Below, one piece after another: positions 1-7,092 of a DNA stretch of 20,434 nucleotides. The stretch lies in assembly GCA_002362595.1 (NCBI GenBank), contig DEUO01000086.1:1-20434 (forward strand), written 5' to 3'. Source of the stretch: Caryophanales bacterium UBA3260. Lineage in GTDB: Bacteria > Bacillota_I > Bacilli_A > RF39 > UBA660. The translations under genes were made by a program, and so were the position numbers. Numbering within the stretch: the stretch's first letter is position 1; every line of letters starts with the position of its first letter. Under the pieces are notes generated by a model. That model worked only from the letters and a program-made list of their open reading frames with translations. It had not been told where the DNA came from and did not search any database.

Positions 1-1008
1 AGAAAAAACATTAATAACAAAATATCTCCTTTGTAAATCATCTATATCTAACTTAATATTTAAAGATTCTACTAATTTTTTATCTTCTTCTTTATATCTT
101 CCAATAGAACATAAATAATCAGTATCAGCTAAAACAGATAAATATATTAATGTTTTTTCTTCATTACTAAATTCATACTTATCTTTAAATAATTCATATA
201 TAAATAATGCTGTACTAGAACTTTCTACTTCTAAAGTATCATATACTTCATTAGTTATCATATGATGATCAAAAGCCCCAATAACATTATCTTTATCTAG
301 ACCTTCTAAATTGTTATGATCTACTAATATAAACTTATTATCTTTGGATACAGTAACAGGTATACATGGTAAATAATCATCTATAAGTAACTTAGATTCA
401 GAAGCATATTGATATTCATTATCTAAAATAGCCATCTTAGCATTAATTCCTTGGCTTTTTAAAATATTAGCTAATATATAACTAGAAAACATTGAATCAG
501 CATCTGGTCTTTTATGTCCTATAACATAAACTTCACTACAACATTCAGCTTTACTTAATATTGATTCTAATATTTCTTCTTTTATCTTTTCTCTTACCTT
601 AACCAAAATCTTACCTATTTCATTTTGACCATTTCTTTTTGTACCTATTCCCCAGTAATATTCATCTTTAGTAGCTTCAGCAATCATCTGTGATCTAGTC
701 TCAATTAACTTATAAGCTATCTCTCTATTCTGACGAAACTTTTCTAAAACCCCTTCATACATTACATCATTCTTTATCATTTTAAAATTAGGTCGACGAA
801 TATTACTTCTATCTCGACCTATTAAAGAAGCTTCCTTTGGTGTAGGAGCTTCTATTATTCTATTTTTAATTATTTCATCTAAAAACTTTTCTGATTGATA
901 ATAATGTTCAACTGTTTTATAAAGAATTCCATTTTTAACAAAACTATGATTAGAATAGTTCGCTAAATAACCTAAATCACCAAATTCTTTATAAAACTCA
1001 ATTGCCAT
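1..1008 (-). CDS. NADAR (YbiA-like N-glycosidase) / DHH-family phosphoesterase fusion protein, 3' end outside window
   Basis: This gene is partial: 336 codons are present with no stop before the window edge. Residues 1-145 form a NADAR/YbiA domain, seen as EHYYQSEKFLDE (34-45), GRDRSN (64-69), YWGIG (118-122) and a closing QNEIGKILVKVRE stretch. Known NADAR proteins cleave N-glycosidic bonds of riboflavin-pathway intermediates or reverse ADP-ribosylation of guanine bases. From about 158 on, a DHH domain resembles family II Mn-dependent inorganic pyrophosphatase: GHKRPDADS (164-172), a VDH motif (229-231), DHH (247-249) and LADTD (293-297). All the usual metal ligands appear to be present: H165, D169, D171, D230, H248, H249 and D295. 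The ATG at 1008 lies 4 nt after the radical SAM stop, so the two are probably co-translated. The domain calls are firm; the substrate and the purpose of the fusion are unknown. Confidence 0.85.
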   Translation of the reverse strand, partial: MAIEFYKEFGDLGYLANYSNHSFVKNGILYKTVEHYYQSEKFLDEIIKNRIIEAPTPKEASLIGRDRSNIRRPNFKMIKNDVMYEGVLEKFRQNREIAYKLIETRSQMIAEATKDEYYWGIGTKRNGQNEIGKILVKVREKIKEEILESILSKAECCSEVYVIGHKRPDADSMFSSYILANILKSQGINAKMAILDNEYQYASESKLLIDDYLPCIPVTVSKDNKFILVDHNNLEGLDKDNVIGAFDHHMITNEVYDTLEVESSSTALFIYELFKDKYEFSNEEKTLIYLSVLADTDYLCSIGRYKEEDKKLVESLNIKLDIDDLQRRYFVINVFS

Positions 1009-1012
1009 AATA

Positions 1013-2647
1013 TCACTCTTTCATTCCTGGATATAAATATTTTACTTCTTTTTCATCTACTCTTTTATTAAATTCTGGCATTATTATATCATATCTAAAT
1101 GATGTTTGTCCTTCTTGTGAAGCAGTTTTAAATAAATCTAATTTTTCTATATTTACAACATTATCAAACCCACAAGCCAACTTCCAAACATAATTTTCTT
1201 GTTTCATTGTACTACAATGACGTCCATAATTACGTTCATGATTAGGAGTTAAAGGTTCATTAATAAAATTAGTTAAACCTTTAAAATAATTAATAGCTCT
1301 TCCTAAATTACATATCATTCCTGTATCTATTGTAAATTTAGAATCAAAGAAACAATCAGAAGGATATCCAGCTAATTTTAAAGCCTCAACATATAATTCT
1401 ACAACTGGTAATATGTGTTCTAATATATAATCAGCTTTATCATTCTTACCCTTGCGGCGATAATAACTAGAAGCTTTTTTAACAATACTTAGTACTTCTT
1501 TAACATCATTCCAATTACTCTTTTTATATTTATCACGTAAATTCATATTAAATTTACTCTTAAATTTATATAAAGCATTAAGTAAGAATCTTTCTGTTAC
1601 TATATATCCACTTTTCTTTCTTATATCTGTAATAGGATATATATTAAATCCATAATTACCTGTATTCTTTATTCTTGGTTCTATAGCATAATACTTACCA
1701 TCTCTATTAGAAAACATATACATTTCTACTTCTTTTTCTCTGTCTATTTTATCAGTACTATCTAAATATTCTACTATCTCTTCTTTACTATTAAAAACTT
1801 TAGGTAAATTATATTCAGTAAATAAAATAGGTTTTTCTGTTATATCTAAAGCATGAATATAAGGATTATCAATAAACGCTTCATTAAATGTAATATTTTC
1901 ATCTTTAGATATAAACATATAATTACCAGTAACAATAACATATTTATTCTTATAACTAAATTCATAAACAGAAGAATTAACAACTAATGGATTATATCTA
2001 AGTTCAACACACATCTTTCTAGAACCAGATCCAAACATATCAAAATATGGTCTATATATAGATAAGAAATTAGCCATATCTTTCATATAATCATCTAATG
2101 AATTGCCTCCATTTTTATCTTCCCATACTCTACCATATTGACTTACTGATAATCTTACACCAGCTAGTGCAAACAAAGATGCAGATGAATTAATCTTGCG
2201 ATGAATTCTATTTAATTCTTCATTAAAACGACTATAACCGACAGTAGAAATTCTTGTTCTAGCACCTAATTCCTTATAACATAAATCAATATACTTATCT
2301 AAATAAGGGTAAGAACCTATATCATTATTCAAATAAGGAAATACAACACCTACTCTATGTTCTTTTCTATCCCAAGCTAACAACAAATCATCAGATGTAT
2401 AATTAAGTGCTGTATATTTAATCGCACTTATTATATTACGCAAATTCTTTTCATCCCAATAATCGCTTTTACATACAGAGAATTTACTGCAAAAACCACA
2501 GTTATTAAAACATCCTACTTGTGGTTGAAAATGACGCATTTTAGATAAAAACTCTTCTGGTAAATTCATAAATTCGTCATATAATTTTTTTCTTATAGCT
2601 AAATCACTATTTGTTATTGTATCTTCATCGCTTAATAAAAAATTCAT
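1013..2647 (-). CDS. radical SAM protein of unrecognised family
   Basis: The 544-residue protein carries a canonical CX3CX2C cluster motif (C46, C50, C53 in GCFNNCGFC), the mark of a [4Fe-4S] radical SAM enzyme, with a further cysteine at 59. A later stretch (RTRISTVGYSR) looks like a radical SAM barrel strand. The remaining ~400 residues match nothing I know. They contain scattered cysteines near the C-terminus (HCSTM, LACGF) that could bind a second cluster or metal, but they do not form a standard SPASM or twitch pattern. The ATG directly abuts the LysR stop (TAGATG), with AGGTGA upstream as ribosome site. It is followed after 4 nt by the NADAR-DHH gene, so the three genes form one transcription unit. 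The reaction is unknown. A role modifying a nucleotide-like small molecule or a macromolecule is only inference from the neighbouring NADAR domain. Confidence 0.8.
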   Translation of the reverse strand: MNFLLSDEDTITNSDLAIRKKLYDEFMNLPEEFLSKMRHFQPQVGCFNNCGFCSKFSVCKSDYWDEKNLRNIISAIKYTALNYTSDDLLLAWDRKEHRVGVVFPYLNNDIGSYPYLDKYIDLCYKELGARTRISTVGYSRFNEELNRIHRKINSSASLFALAGVRLSVSQYGRVWEDKNGGNSLDDYMKDMANFLSIYRPYFDMFGSGSRKMCVELRYNPLVVNSSVYEFSYKNKYVIVTGNYMFISKDENITFNEAFIDNPYIHALDITEKPILFTEYNLPKVFNSKEEIVEYLDSTDKIDREKEVEMYMFSNRDGKYYAIEPRIKNTGNYGFNIYPITDIRKKSGYIVTERFLLNALYKFKSKFNMNLRDKYKKSNWNDVKEVLSIVKKASSYYRRKGKNDKADYILEHILPVVELYVEALKLAGYPSDCFFDSKFTIDTGMICNLGRAINYFKGLTNFINEPLTPNHERNYGRHCSTMKQENYVWKLACGFDNVVNIEKLDLFKTASQEGQTSFRYDIIMPEFNKRVDEKEVKYLYPGMKE

Positions 2648-3550
2648 CTATCTTTCACCTGCCTTACTACTTGTCATATATTCTATAAACTTAGATAATG
2701 TTGTTGTTGCAAACTCCTCAACATATACAGCACAAACATCTACAGCAGGAAGCTCATTTTCAAAAGTAACTACTTCAAAATTATCTTTATCATTTTGTGT
2801 ATCTATAACATTCTTTATAAAATATCCAATTCCTACACCACGTCTAACCATCTCTAACATCATTTCTGTTGTCCAAGATTCAAATACTGGATATAATTTA
2901 GTATTACGTGATTCCATAAATTCATCTAATTTTAATCTTATAGATGATGTAGCACTAGGTAAAACTAATGGATATTTCTTTAAATCATCAACAGTATTTA
3001 TAATTCCTTTAGGAAATGCATCTTTATTATAAGCGAAACAATTATATAGTCTTGCTAAAGATACCTTTTTAACTGTTTTCTTTGTCGTTGATATTGGTAA
3101 AGTATCGACAATTAAATCAATCTTTCTCGTTTCTAGCATATCAACCATATCAGCCGTCGATTTACTTATTATTTCAAATTTTATTCCTGGATAAATATTT
3201 CTAAAATCAGCAATAAAACGTGATAAATAAAATATACCAATATGTGATGGCGTACCTATCTTTATACACCCAATATTTAAGCTATTTAAATTCTTAATAT
3301 GCTCTTCTCCAGATTTTAAGATATTAAATGCAGTAGAAACATAAGAATATAATTCTTTTGCTTCCATTGTTGGCTCAATACCTTTTGAGTTACGGTAAAA
3401 TAACGTATACCCTAATTGATTCTCTAATTCTTTTAAACTATAGCTAATTGCTGGTTGTGACACATAAAGCAAATTAGCTGTCTTTGAAATACTTTTTTGT
3501 TCATATAAATATAAAAATATTTTATATAAATTACAATCAGTATTATTCAT
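2648..3550 (-). CDS. LysR-type transcriptional regulator
   Basis: The 300-residue length is typical of the LysR family. The N-terminal winged helix-turn-helix is clear at residues 15-60 (ISKTANLLYVSQPAISYSLK, then ELENQLGYTLFYR). A periplasmic-binding-like effector domain follows at about 88-290 (IKIGTPSHIG, RKIDLIVDTLP, GVGIGYF). I chose the ATG at 3550 because AAGGGGTG lies 8 nt upstream; an in-frame GTG at 3559 is a weaker alternative. LysR regulators usually sit divergent from their target. Here the regulator is the first gene of the unit and its stop touches the start of the radical SAM gene, so it probably controls itself and the two downstream genes. A perfect palindrome inside its promoter is a candidate operator. 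The effector is unknown. Confidence 0.9.
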   Translation of the reverse strand: MNNTDCNLYKIFLYLYEQKSISKTANLLYVSQPAISYSLKELENQLGYTLFYRNSKGIEPTMEAKELYSYVSTAFNILKSGEEHIKNLNSLNIGCIKIGTPSHIGIFYLSRFIADFRNIYPGIKFEIISKSTADMVDMLETRKIDLIVDTLPISTTKKTVKKVSLARLYNCFAYNKDAFPKGIINTVDDLKKYPLVLPSATSSIRLKLDEFMESRNTKLYPVFESWTTEMMLEMVRRGVGIGYFIKNVIDTQNDKDNFEVVTFENELPAVDVCAVYVEEFATTTLSKFIEYMTSSKAGER

Positions 3551-3572
3551 ATACTTCACCCCTTGGGAATGT

Positions 3573-3601
3573 ATTATATGTGATAATTATCAATTAGTCA
3601 A
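3573..3601 (-). promoter_or_regulatory. sigma-A-type promoter of the LysR operon with a palindrome in the spacer
   Basis: On the minus strand TTGACT (3596-3601) and TATAAT (3573-3578) are separated by exactly 17 nt. The spacer holds the perfect 12-bp palindrome TGATAATTATCA (3581-3592), which fits the T-N11-A-like dyads bound by LysR proteins. A regulator bound there would compete with RNA polymerase, so autorepression is likely. The start codon lies about 23 nt below the -10 element. Confidence 0.75.
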
Positions 3602-3630
3602 ATATTATAAGCCAATTTTATAACAAATAT

Positions 3631-3690
3631 AAAAAAAATAAATGGATAAAGAAAAAAACCAATTAATCATAATTTCTCTTTATCCATTCC
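3631..3690 (-). terminator. intrinsic terminator of the superoxide reductase operon
   Basis: The arms at 3641-3652 and 3677-3688 pair over 12 bp, and G-U/A-U pairs can extend the stem. On the minus strand a run of eight T follows. The coding end and stop codon of the DUF4186 gene lie inside the hairpin. Confidence 0.8.
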
Positions 3691-4031
3691 ATTATTAGAC
3701 ATACAATATAATTTATTTCATTATCGCTTAGCTCTCGCCCTTTACTAATATGATGCCATTTTTCTAAACAACCGCGACAACAAGTTGCTGTTGCATGTTG
3801 AGCTATAAAAACTGGATGATTCTTCATTGGAGTTTGCTTTCCATCATTTTCCGGTTCTTTTACTGCTAACTTACATCTAACAAAATCATAAGCGTGTTCT
3901 TTTATTTTTTCCATTCCTACTTTATCAATATACGCTATTTCTTTCTTTCGTAAATGAAAACTAGAACGAAACTTACTTTTATTCAATTCTTTTAACTTCT
4001 TATCTACTATTATATTTGCATTTCTATTCAT
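3663..4031 (-). CDS. DUF4186 family protein
   Basis: The 122-residue protein matches the DUF4186 family along its whole length as I remember it. It begins LNKSKFRSSFHL, continues with HAYDFVR and NDGKQTPM, and has the family hallmark HPVFIAQHATATCCRGC (72-88) followed by KWH. It ends with IMEWIKR. The histidines and the CC/C cysteines suggest metal or thiol chemistry, but no function is established for the family. The ATG at 4031 overlaps the VOC stop (ATGAATAG). A TTG at 4034 is also possible but less likely. It is the last gene of the superoxide reductase operon, so a link to oxidative or thiol stress is a reasonable inference. Its final codons form one arm of the terminator. Confidence 0.85.
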   Translation of the reverse strand: MNRNANIIVDKKLKELNKSKFRSSFHLRKKEIAYIDKVGMEKIKEHAYDFVRCKLAVKEPENDGKQTPMKNHPVFIAQHATATCCRGCLEKWHHISKGRELSDNEINYIVCLIMEWIKRNYD

Positions 4032-4443
4032 CAATATCTTTACTACCTAAGTCTTCTGAAAATCTTAATAAATAACCATCAGGATCTTTAACTAAAAATT
4101 CTTTATTACCAAGCAACTTATTATCCTGACGATACCAGTTTTCTTCAATATCAAAACTAATTTCATACCCATTATCTTTTAAAGATTCATATATAGGCAA
4201 AATAGAATCTACTTCTAACTGGAAATTAATTCCTCTTCCAAAAGGATATTCTAAAATACCTACCTGCCATTTATCATCTTTATCTATTTCTTGTAACATA
4301 AATTGTATCTCACCTAAAGAAATAAAAGCAAACTTATCTTCTTTTCTTTCATATTCTATTTTAAATCCACAGACAAGATAAAACTTTAAAGATAATTCCA
4401 AACTAGTTACACTTAGTTCAGGAATATTCTTATTAAAACACAT
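4024..4443 (-). CDS. VOC family protein (glyoxalase/bleomycin-resistance-like)
   Basis: The 139-residue protein has the fold signature of the vicinal oxygen chelate superfamily. The first half is IPELSVTSLELSLKFY (8-23) and the central strand is PFGRGINFQLEV (67-78). The C-terminal strand is FLVKDPDGYLLRFSE (116-130), where the final glutamate is a usual metal-ligand position. Members act as lyases, dioxygenases or drug-binding proteins, and this one cannot be assigned a substrate. I place the start at the ATG at 4443, which overlaps the superoxide reductase stop as TAATG and has GAAAGAG upstream. An upstream in-frame ATG at 4464 would overlap the previous gene by 22 nt and add residues atypical of the family. 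The stop overlaps the DUF4186 start, so all three genes are translationally coupled. Confidence 0.8.
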   Translation of the reverse strand: MCFNKNIPELSVTSLELSLKFYLVCGFKIEYERKEDKFAFISLGEIQFMLQEIDKDDKWQVGILEYPFGRGINFQLEVDSILPIYESLKDNGYEISFDIEENWYRQDNKLLGNKEFLVKDPDGYLLRFSEDLGSKDIDE

Positions 4444-4811
4444 TAATCTATCTCTTTCATCCATAAACCATGTAAATTACAATAAGCATAAACTTTCATA
4501 CCTGGTTCATAATCAAATATAATATCTATCTCTTCTCCAGGATGATATTCATACTTAATAATAGAATCACTATATTCAGCTATAACATACATTATATAAT
4601 GGTTTTCGTCCATTGGATGCTTTTGACTACCAACAGTCACTAATACAGTTTCATCTTCTACTTGACAAAAAGGAACATGTTTTTCATTACTTGCATCAGT
4701 ACTATTAGGAATTAATTCCTTCATTTCCTCCCCACAGCAACTTAAAATACCATCCTTCTGATCAAGCATTTCTACAACATTTCCGCATTTATTGCATCTA
4801 TAAAATTTCAT
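4443..4811 (-). CDS. dfx: superoxide reductase (desulfoferrodoxin, two-centre type)
   Basis: The 122-residue protein matches two-centre desulfoferrodoxin. The N-terminal desulforedoxin domain binds Fe through C6, C9, C25 and C26. The catalytic domain shows EKHVP (43-47), HPM (65-67), H71 and CNLHG (111-115), giving the four-histidine, one-cysteine centre II. The Glu-Lys before HVP is the usual catalytic pair. The enzyme reduces superoxide to hydrogen peroxide in the cytoplasm without releasing oxygen, which is typical of anaerobes. The start has GAGGTGAT 6 nt upstream. It is the first gene of an operon with a VOC protein and DUF4186, with its own promoter just below the terminator of the metal transporter unit. 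No peroxide-regulator (PerR) box was obvious. Confidence 0.95.
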   Translation of the reverse strand: MKFYRCNKCGNVVEMLDQKDGILSCCGEEMKELIPNSTDASNEKHVPFCQVEDETVLVTVGSQKHPMDENHYIMYVIAEYSDSIIKYEYHPGEEIDIIFDYEPGMKVYAYCNLHGLWMKEID

Positions 4812-4828
4812 ATTATCACCTCAATACA

Positions 4829-4857
4829 ATTCTACCATAAATAAAATATTGGTACAA
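4829..4857 (-). promoter_or_regulatory. promoter of the superoxide reductase operon
   Basis: On the minus strand TTGTAC (4852-4857) and TAGAAT (4829-4834) are separated by 17 nt. The start codon of the first gene lies about 18 nt below the -10 element. No operator was recognised. Confidence 0.65.
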
Positions 4858-4860
4858 TTA

Positions 4861-4891
4861 AAAACCTATAACTTTTAAAATTATAGGTTTT
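4861..4891 (-). terminator. intrinsic terminator after the cation efflux gene
   Basis: The perfect 11-bp arms AAAACCTATAA (4861-4871) and TTATAGGTTTT (4881-4891) are followed on the minus strand by a T run. The stop codon of the efflux gene (4881-4883) is part of the stem. Confidence 0.8.
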
Positions 4892-5768
4892 CTTTATTAT
4901 TTACATCTATTGGATTAACGTGTATAACCGTTAAATAAATCTCATCTACATTAGCTTCTATTTCTCTTTCCAACTTATTAGCGATTTCATGGCTCTGAAA
5001 AGTCGACATATTCCCATCAACAAATATCGTAAAAGATATTTGATATTTATATCCAACTGGAGTTGCATTAAAATGATTAATTTTATATATATCATCATGT
5101 GCTTTAATTATTTCCATAACTTTCTCTTTCGTCTCAGATGAAATAACTTTATCCATTAAAATATCATAACTATCTTTAAATATCTTTACTCCTGTATATA
5201 TTATCCATAAAGATATTCCTATTCCAACAACTCCATCTATATATTTAACATTAAATAAAGATAAACATGCTGATATTAAATTAAATAAAGTAATACCACA
5301 ATCATTACGATGATCTTTAGCATTAGCTTCTACTAATAAATTCTTATATTTTTTACCTATTCTTGATGTATAAAGGAAAAGTCCCAACTTAACAAGTATT
5401 GTAACTATACAAACAACAATTAACCATATTGTAAAATGATATTCATTACTTTTAAATAAAGAATTTACTGCACTTATTAATATCTTACTACCAAGTAGAA
5501 TCATCATAATACTTATTAACATTGAATATATATACTCTGCTTTACCATGCCCTAAATTATGATCTTCATCTGCTGGTGCTGATGATATCTTATTACCAAC
5601 ATAAGTCATAATTGAACTAAATATATCAGAAGCACTATTCATTGCATCTGCAATCATTGCTTGACTATTTGAAATAATTCCTACAATTATTTTTATAATA
5701 AATAAAAATATATTACCAACAATCCCTACTATACTAGCTCTATTAGCTGCTTTAAATCTATCATCCAT
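4881..5768 (-). CDS. cation diffusion facilitator family transporter, probable Mn2+ type
   Basis: The 295-residue length and layout are those of a CDF efflux protein: six transmembrane helices in the first ~205 residues and a cytoplasmic ferredoxin-like domain at the C-terminus (HFNATPVGYKYQISF, later YLTVIHVNP). Helix 2 reads ADAMNSASD, giving N44-x3-D48. Helix 5 reads KDHRND, giving D152-x3-D156. Zn-type CDFs usually carry HxxxD at these places, whereas N/D-x3-D with D-x3-D is the pattern described for manganese exporters of the MntE/MneP kind. HNLGHGKAEY (70-79) is the conserved loop after helix 2. The ATG has AAGGAG 7 nt upstream. It follows the ZIP gene after 39 nt and may also have its own promoter in that gap. 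Metal specificity is inferred. Confidence 0.9.
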   Translation of the reverse strand: MDDRFKAANRASIVGIVGNIFLFIIKIIVGIISNSQAMIADAMNSASDIFSSIMTYVGNKISSAPADEDHNLGHGKAEYIYSMLISIMMILLGSKILISAVNSLFKSNEYHFTIWLIVVCIVTILVKLGLFLYTSRIGKKYKNLLVEANAKDHRNDCGITLFNLISACLSLFNVKYIDGVVGIGISLWIIYTGVKIFKDSYDILMDKVISSETKEKVMEIIKAHDDIYKINHFNATPVGYKYQISFTIFVDGNMSTFQSHEIANKLEREIEANVDEIYLTVIHVNPIDVNNKENL

Positions 5769-5793
5769 AATAATTCTCCTTCATTGTCTAATC

Positions 5794-5821
5794 ATTATAA
5801 CACACATTTAACCTAATACAA
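5794..5821 (-). promoter_or_regulatory. possible internal promoter before the cation efflux gene
   Basis: On the minus strand TTGTAT (5816-5821, inside the end of the ZIP gene) and TATAAT (5794-5799) are 16 nt apart. This could let the exporter be expressed without the ZIP transporter. Confidence 0.5.
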
Positions 5822-6530
5822 CATCTAATACCATCATTATAATAAATCCAATTAAAAAACCTAAAACATTTATTCTATTTTTACTGTCAGATTCTGGTAT
5901 AAGTTCTACTACTACAACATAAAACATTGCTCCTGCTGCAAGTGATAACAAATATGGCATCAAAACACTTACTATATTCGTAAATAATAAAGTAATTAAA
6001 GCTCCTAATAACTCAAATACAGCTGATATAACACCATATAAAAAAGCTTTATTCTTACTAAATCCTTTTTTCTTTAAAGGAAAAGAAACAATACTACCTT
6101 CTGGAAAATTCTGAATAGCTATACCTATCGCTAAAGCATAACAAGCAGCTAAATTAATACCTCCCTTAAGATAAGAAGCAAAAGAAATACCAACTGCCAT
6201 TCCCTCAGGTATATTATGAATCGTTATAGCTAGCATCAAATTATCCACTTTACCGGCAATTTTCCTTCTGTCCAAAAAATAATCCAAAAAATAAAATAGT
6301 AAAATTCCTATAACTAAACCACAACTAGCAGGAAACCATATATATGAATCTAACATTTCCATAGATGGAATAAGCAAAGACCATATTGAAGCGGCAATCA
6401 TAACACCTGCTGCAAATCCTAAAATAAGATTCTCCCATTTCTTAGACATATTATCTTTCAAAAAATAAACCATTAATGATCCTAAAGTTGTCCCAATAAA
6501 AGGAATCATTATACCTATTAATACCTTCAT
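5808..6530 (-). CDS. ZIP family metal transporter
   Basis: The 240-residue membrane protein has the two ZIP signature helices that form the binuclear metal site: HNIPEG (105-110) in helix 4 and QNFPEG (140-145) in helix 5. AVFELLGA in the next helix supplies the usual additional glutamate. About eight hydrophobic helices are visible. The family moves Zn2+, Fe2+ or Mn2+ across the cell membrane, usually into the cytoplasm, and this one resembles the bacterial GufA/ZupT branch. The start has GGGAGA upstream. The gene lies 5' of the CDF exporter in the same direction, so an importer/exporter pair for the same or competing divalent metals is likely. The short gap upstream has no convincing promoter; the preceding unit ends in a terminator at 6579-6606. 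Confidence 0.9.
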   Translation of the reverse strand: MKVLIGIMIPFIGTTLGSLMVYFLKDNMSKKWENLILGFAAGVMIAASIWSLLIPSMEMLDSYIWFPASCGLVIGILLFYFLDYFLDRRKIAGKVDNLMLAITIHNIPEGMAVGISFASYLKGGINLAACYALAIGIAIQNFPEGSIVSFPLKKKGFSKNKAFLYGVISAVFELLGALITLLFTNIVSVLMPYLLSLAAGAMFYVVVVELIPESDSKNRINVLGFLIGFIIMMVLDVVLG

Positions 6531-6578
6531 AACTAATCTCCCATCACTATAGTCTATTCAAAGTATTAATTTTGGCAA

Positions 6579-6606
6579 TTAAAAAAGTTTAGATAAAACC
6601 AAACTT
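6579..6606 (-). terminator. intrinsic terminator after the lipoprotein gene
   Basis: On the minus strand AAGTTTGG pairs with CTAAACTT (one G-U pair) around a 6-nt loop and is followed by a T run. The stop codon of the lipoprotein gene overlaps the arm. Confidence 0.65.
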
Positions 6607-7063
6607 ATAAACATTTTTCTATTATTGAAATATGACCAGTATCATCAACTTCCAATTCTATCGTTTTAATTGATTTAACTGTAACTTCTCCATTACTGCC
6701 ATAAGAATCCCTTGTATAATCTTCATAAACCATTAAAACATTATCTTTATATACATATTGTATAACCATCGGATCCCCCTCAACTGTATACTTAACAATT
6801 GTTAAAACTCCATCTTTATTATCTAAATACTTTTGATAAAACTCCTCTATTCTATCTTCATTTTCTATACCACTATGAGTATAAACTACATATCCATCTT
6901 CTATAGCATTCTTAAAATCATAATCGCTATCAACTGTATAATAATCCATACTTAATTTTTCGTTTTCTAAAGTTAAATTAAAATCCTTATTTTTGCATCC
7001 ACCAACAAAATTCATACATAACAACAAAAATATACTAAATCTAACTTTCCTTACCACAATCAT
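6605..7063 (-). CDS. predicted lipoprotein of unknown function
   Basis: The 152-residue protein starts with a basic segment (RKVR) and a hydrophobic run ending in the lipobox VGGC (C23), so it should be lipid-anchored on the outer face of the membrane. The mature part is acidic and ends VDDTGHISIIEKCL. It contains no domain I recognise. I chose the ATG at 7063 because it gives a normal signal peptide; in-frame GTG and TTG codons just upstream are alternatives. No start has a strong ribosome site. It is the third gene of a unit behind two paralogous membrane proteins, which suggests that the three act together at the membrane. Confidence 0.7.
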   Translation of the reverse strand: MIVVRKVRFSIFLLLCMNFVGGCKNKDFNLTLENEKLSMDYYTVDSDYDFKNAIEDGYVVYTHSGIENEDRIEEFYQKYLDNKDGVLTIVKYTVEGDPMVIQYVYKDNVLMVYEDYTRDSYGSNGEVTVKSIKTIELEVDDTGHISIIEKCL

Positions 7064-7092
7064 CACCAATTTTAATTATATCACAATATTTA

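Noticed and set aside
1013..1015. TGA stop raising the possibility of the Mycoplasma genetic code
   Set aside because: Tryptophan appears as TGG throughout and long frames are uninterrupted under the standard bacterial code, so TGA is taken as a stop.
6531..6578. Promoter for the ZIP transporter gene
   Set aside because: TTGCCA and TATAGT are present, but the spacing of 21 nt is too long. No convincing pair was found, although a promoter should exist here.
7075..7080. TATAAT on the minus strand just before the lipoprotein gene
   Set aside because: It would leave a leader of only about 5 nt and has no -35 partner. The gene is better explained as part of the upstream operon.
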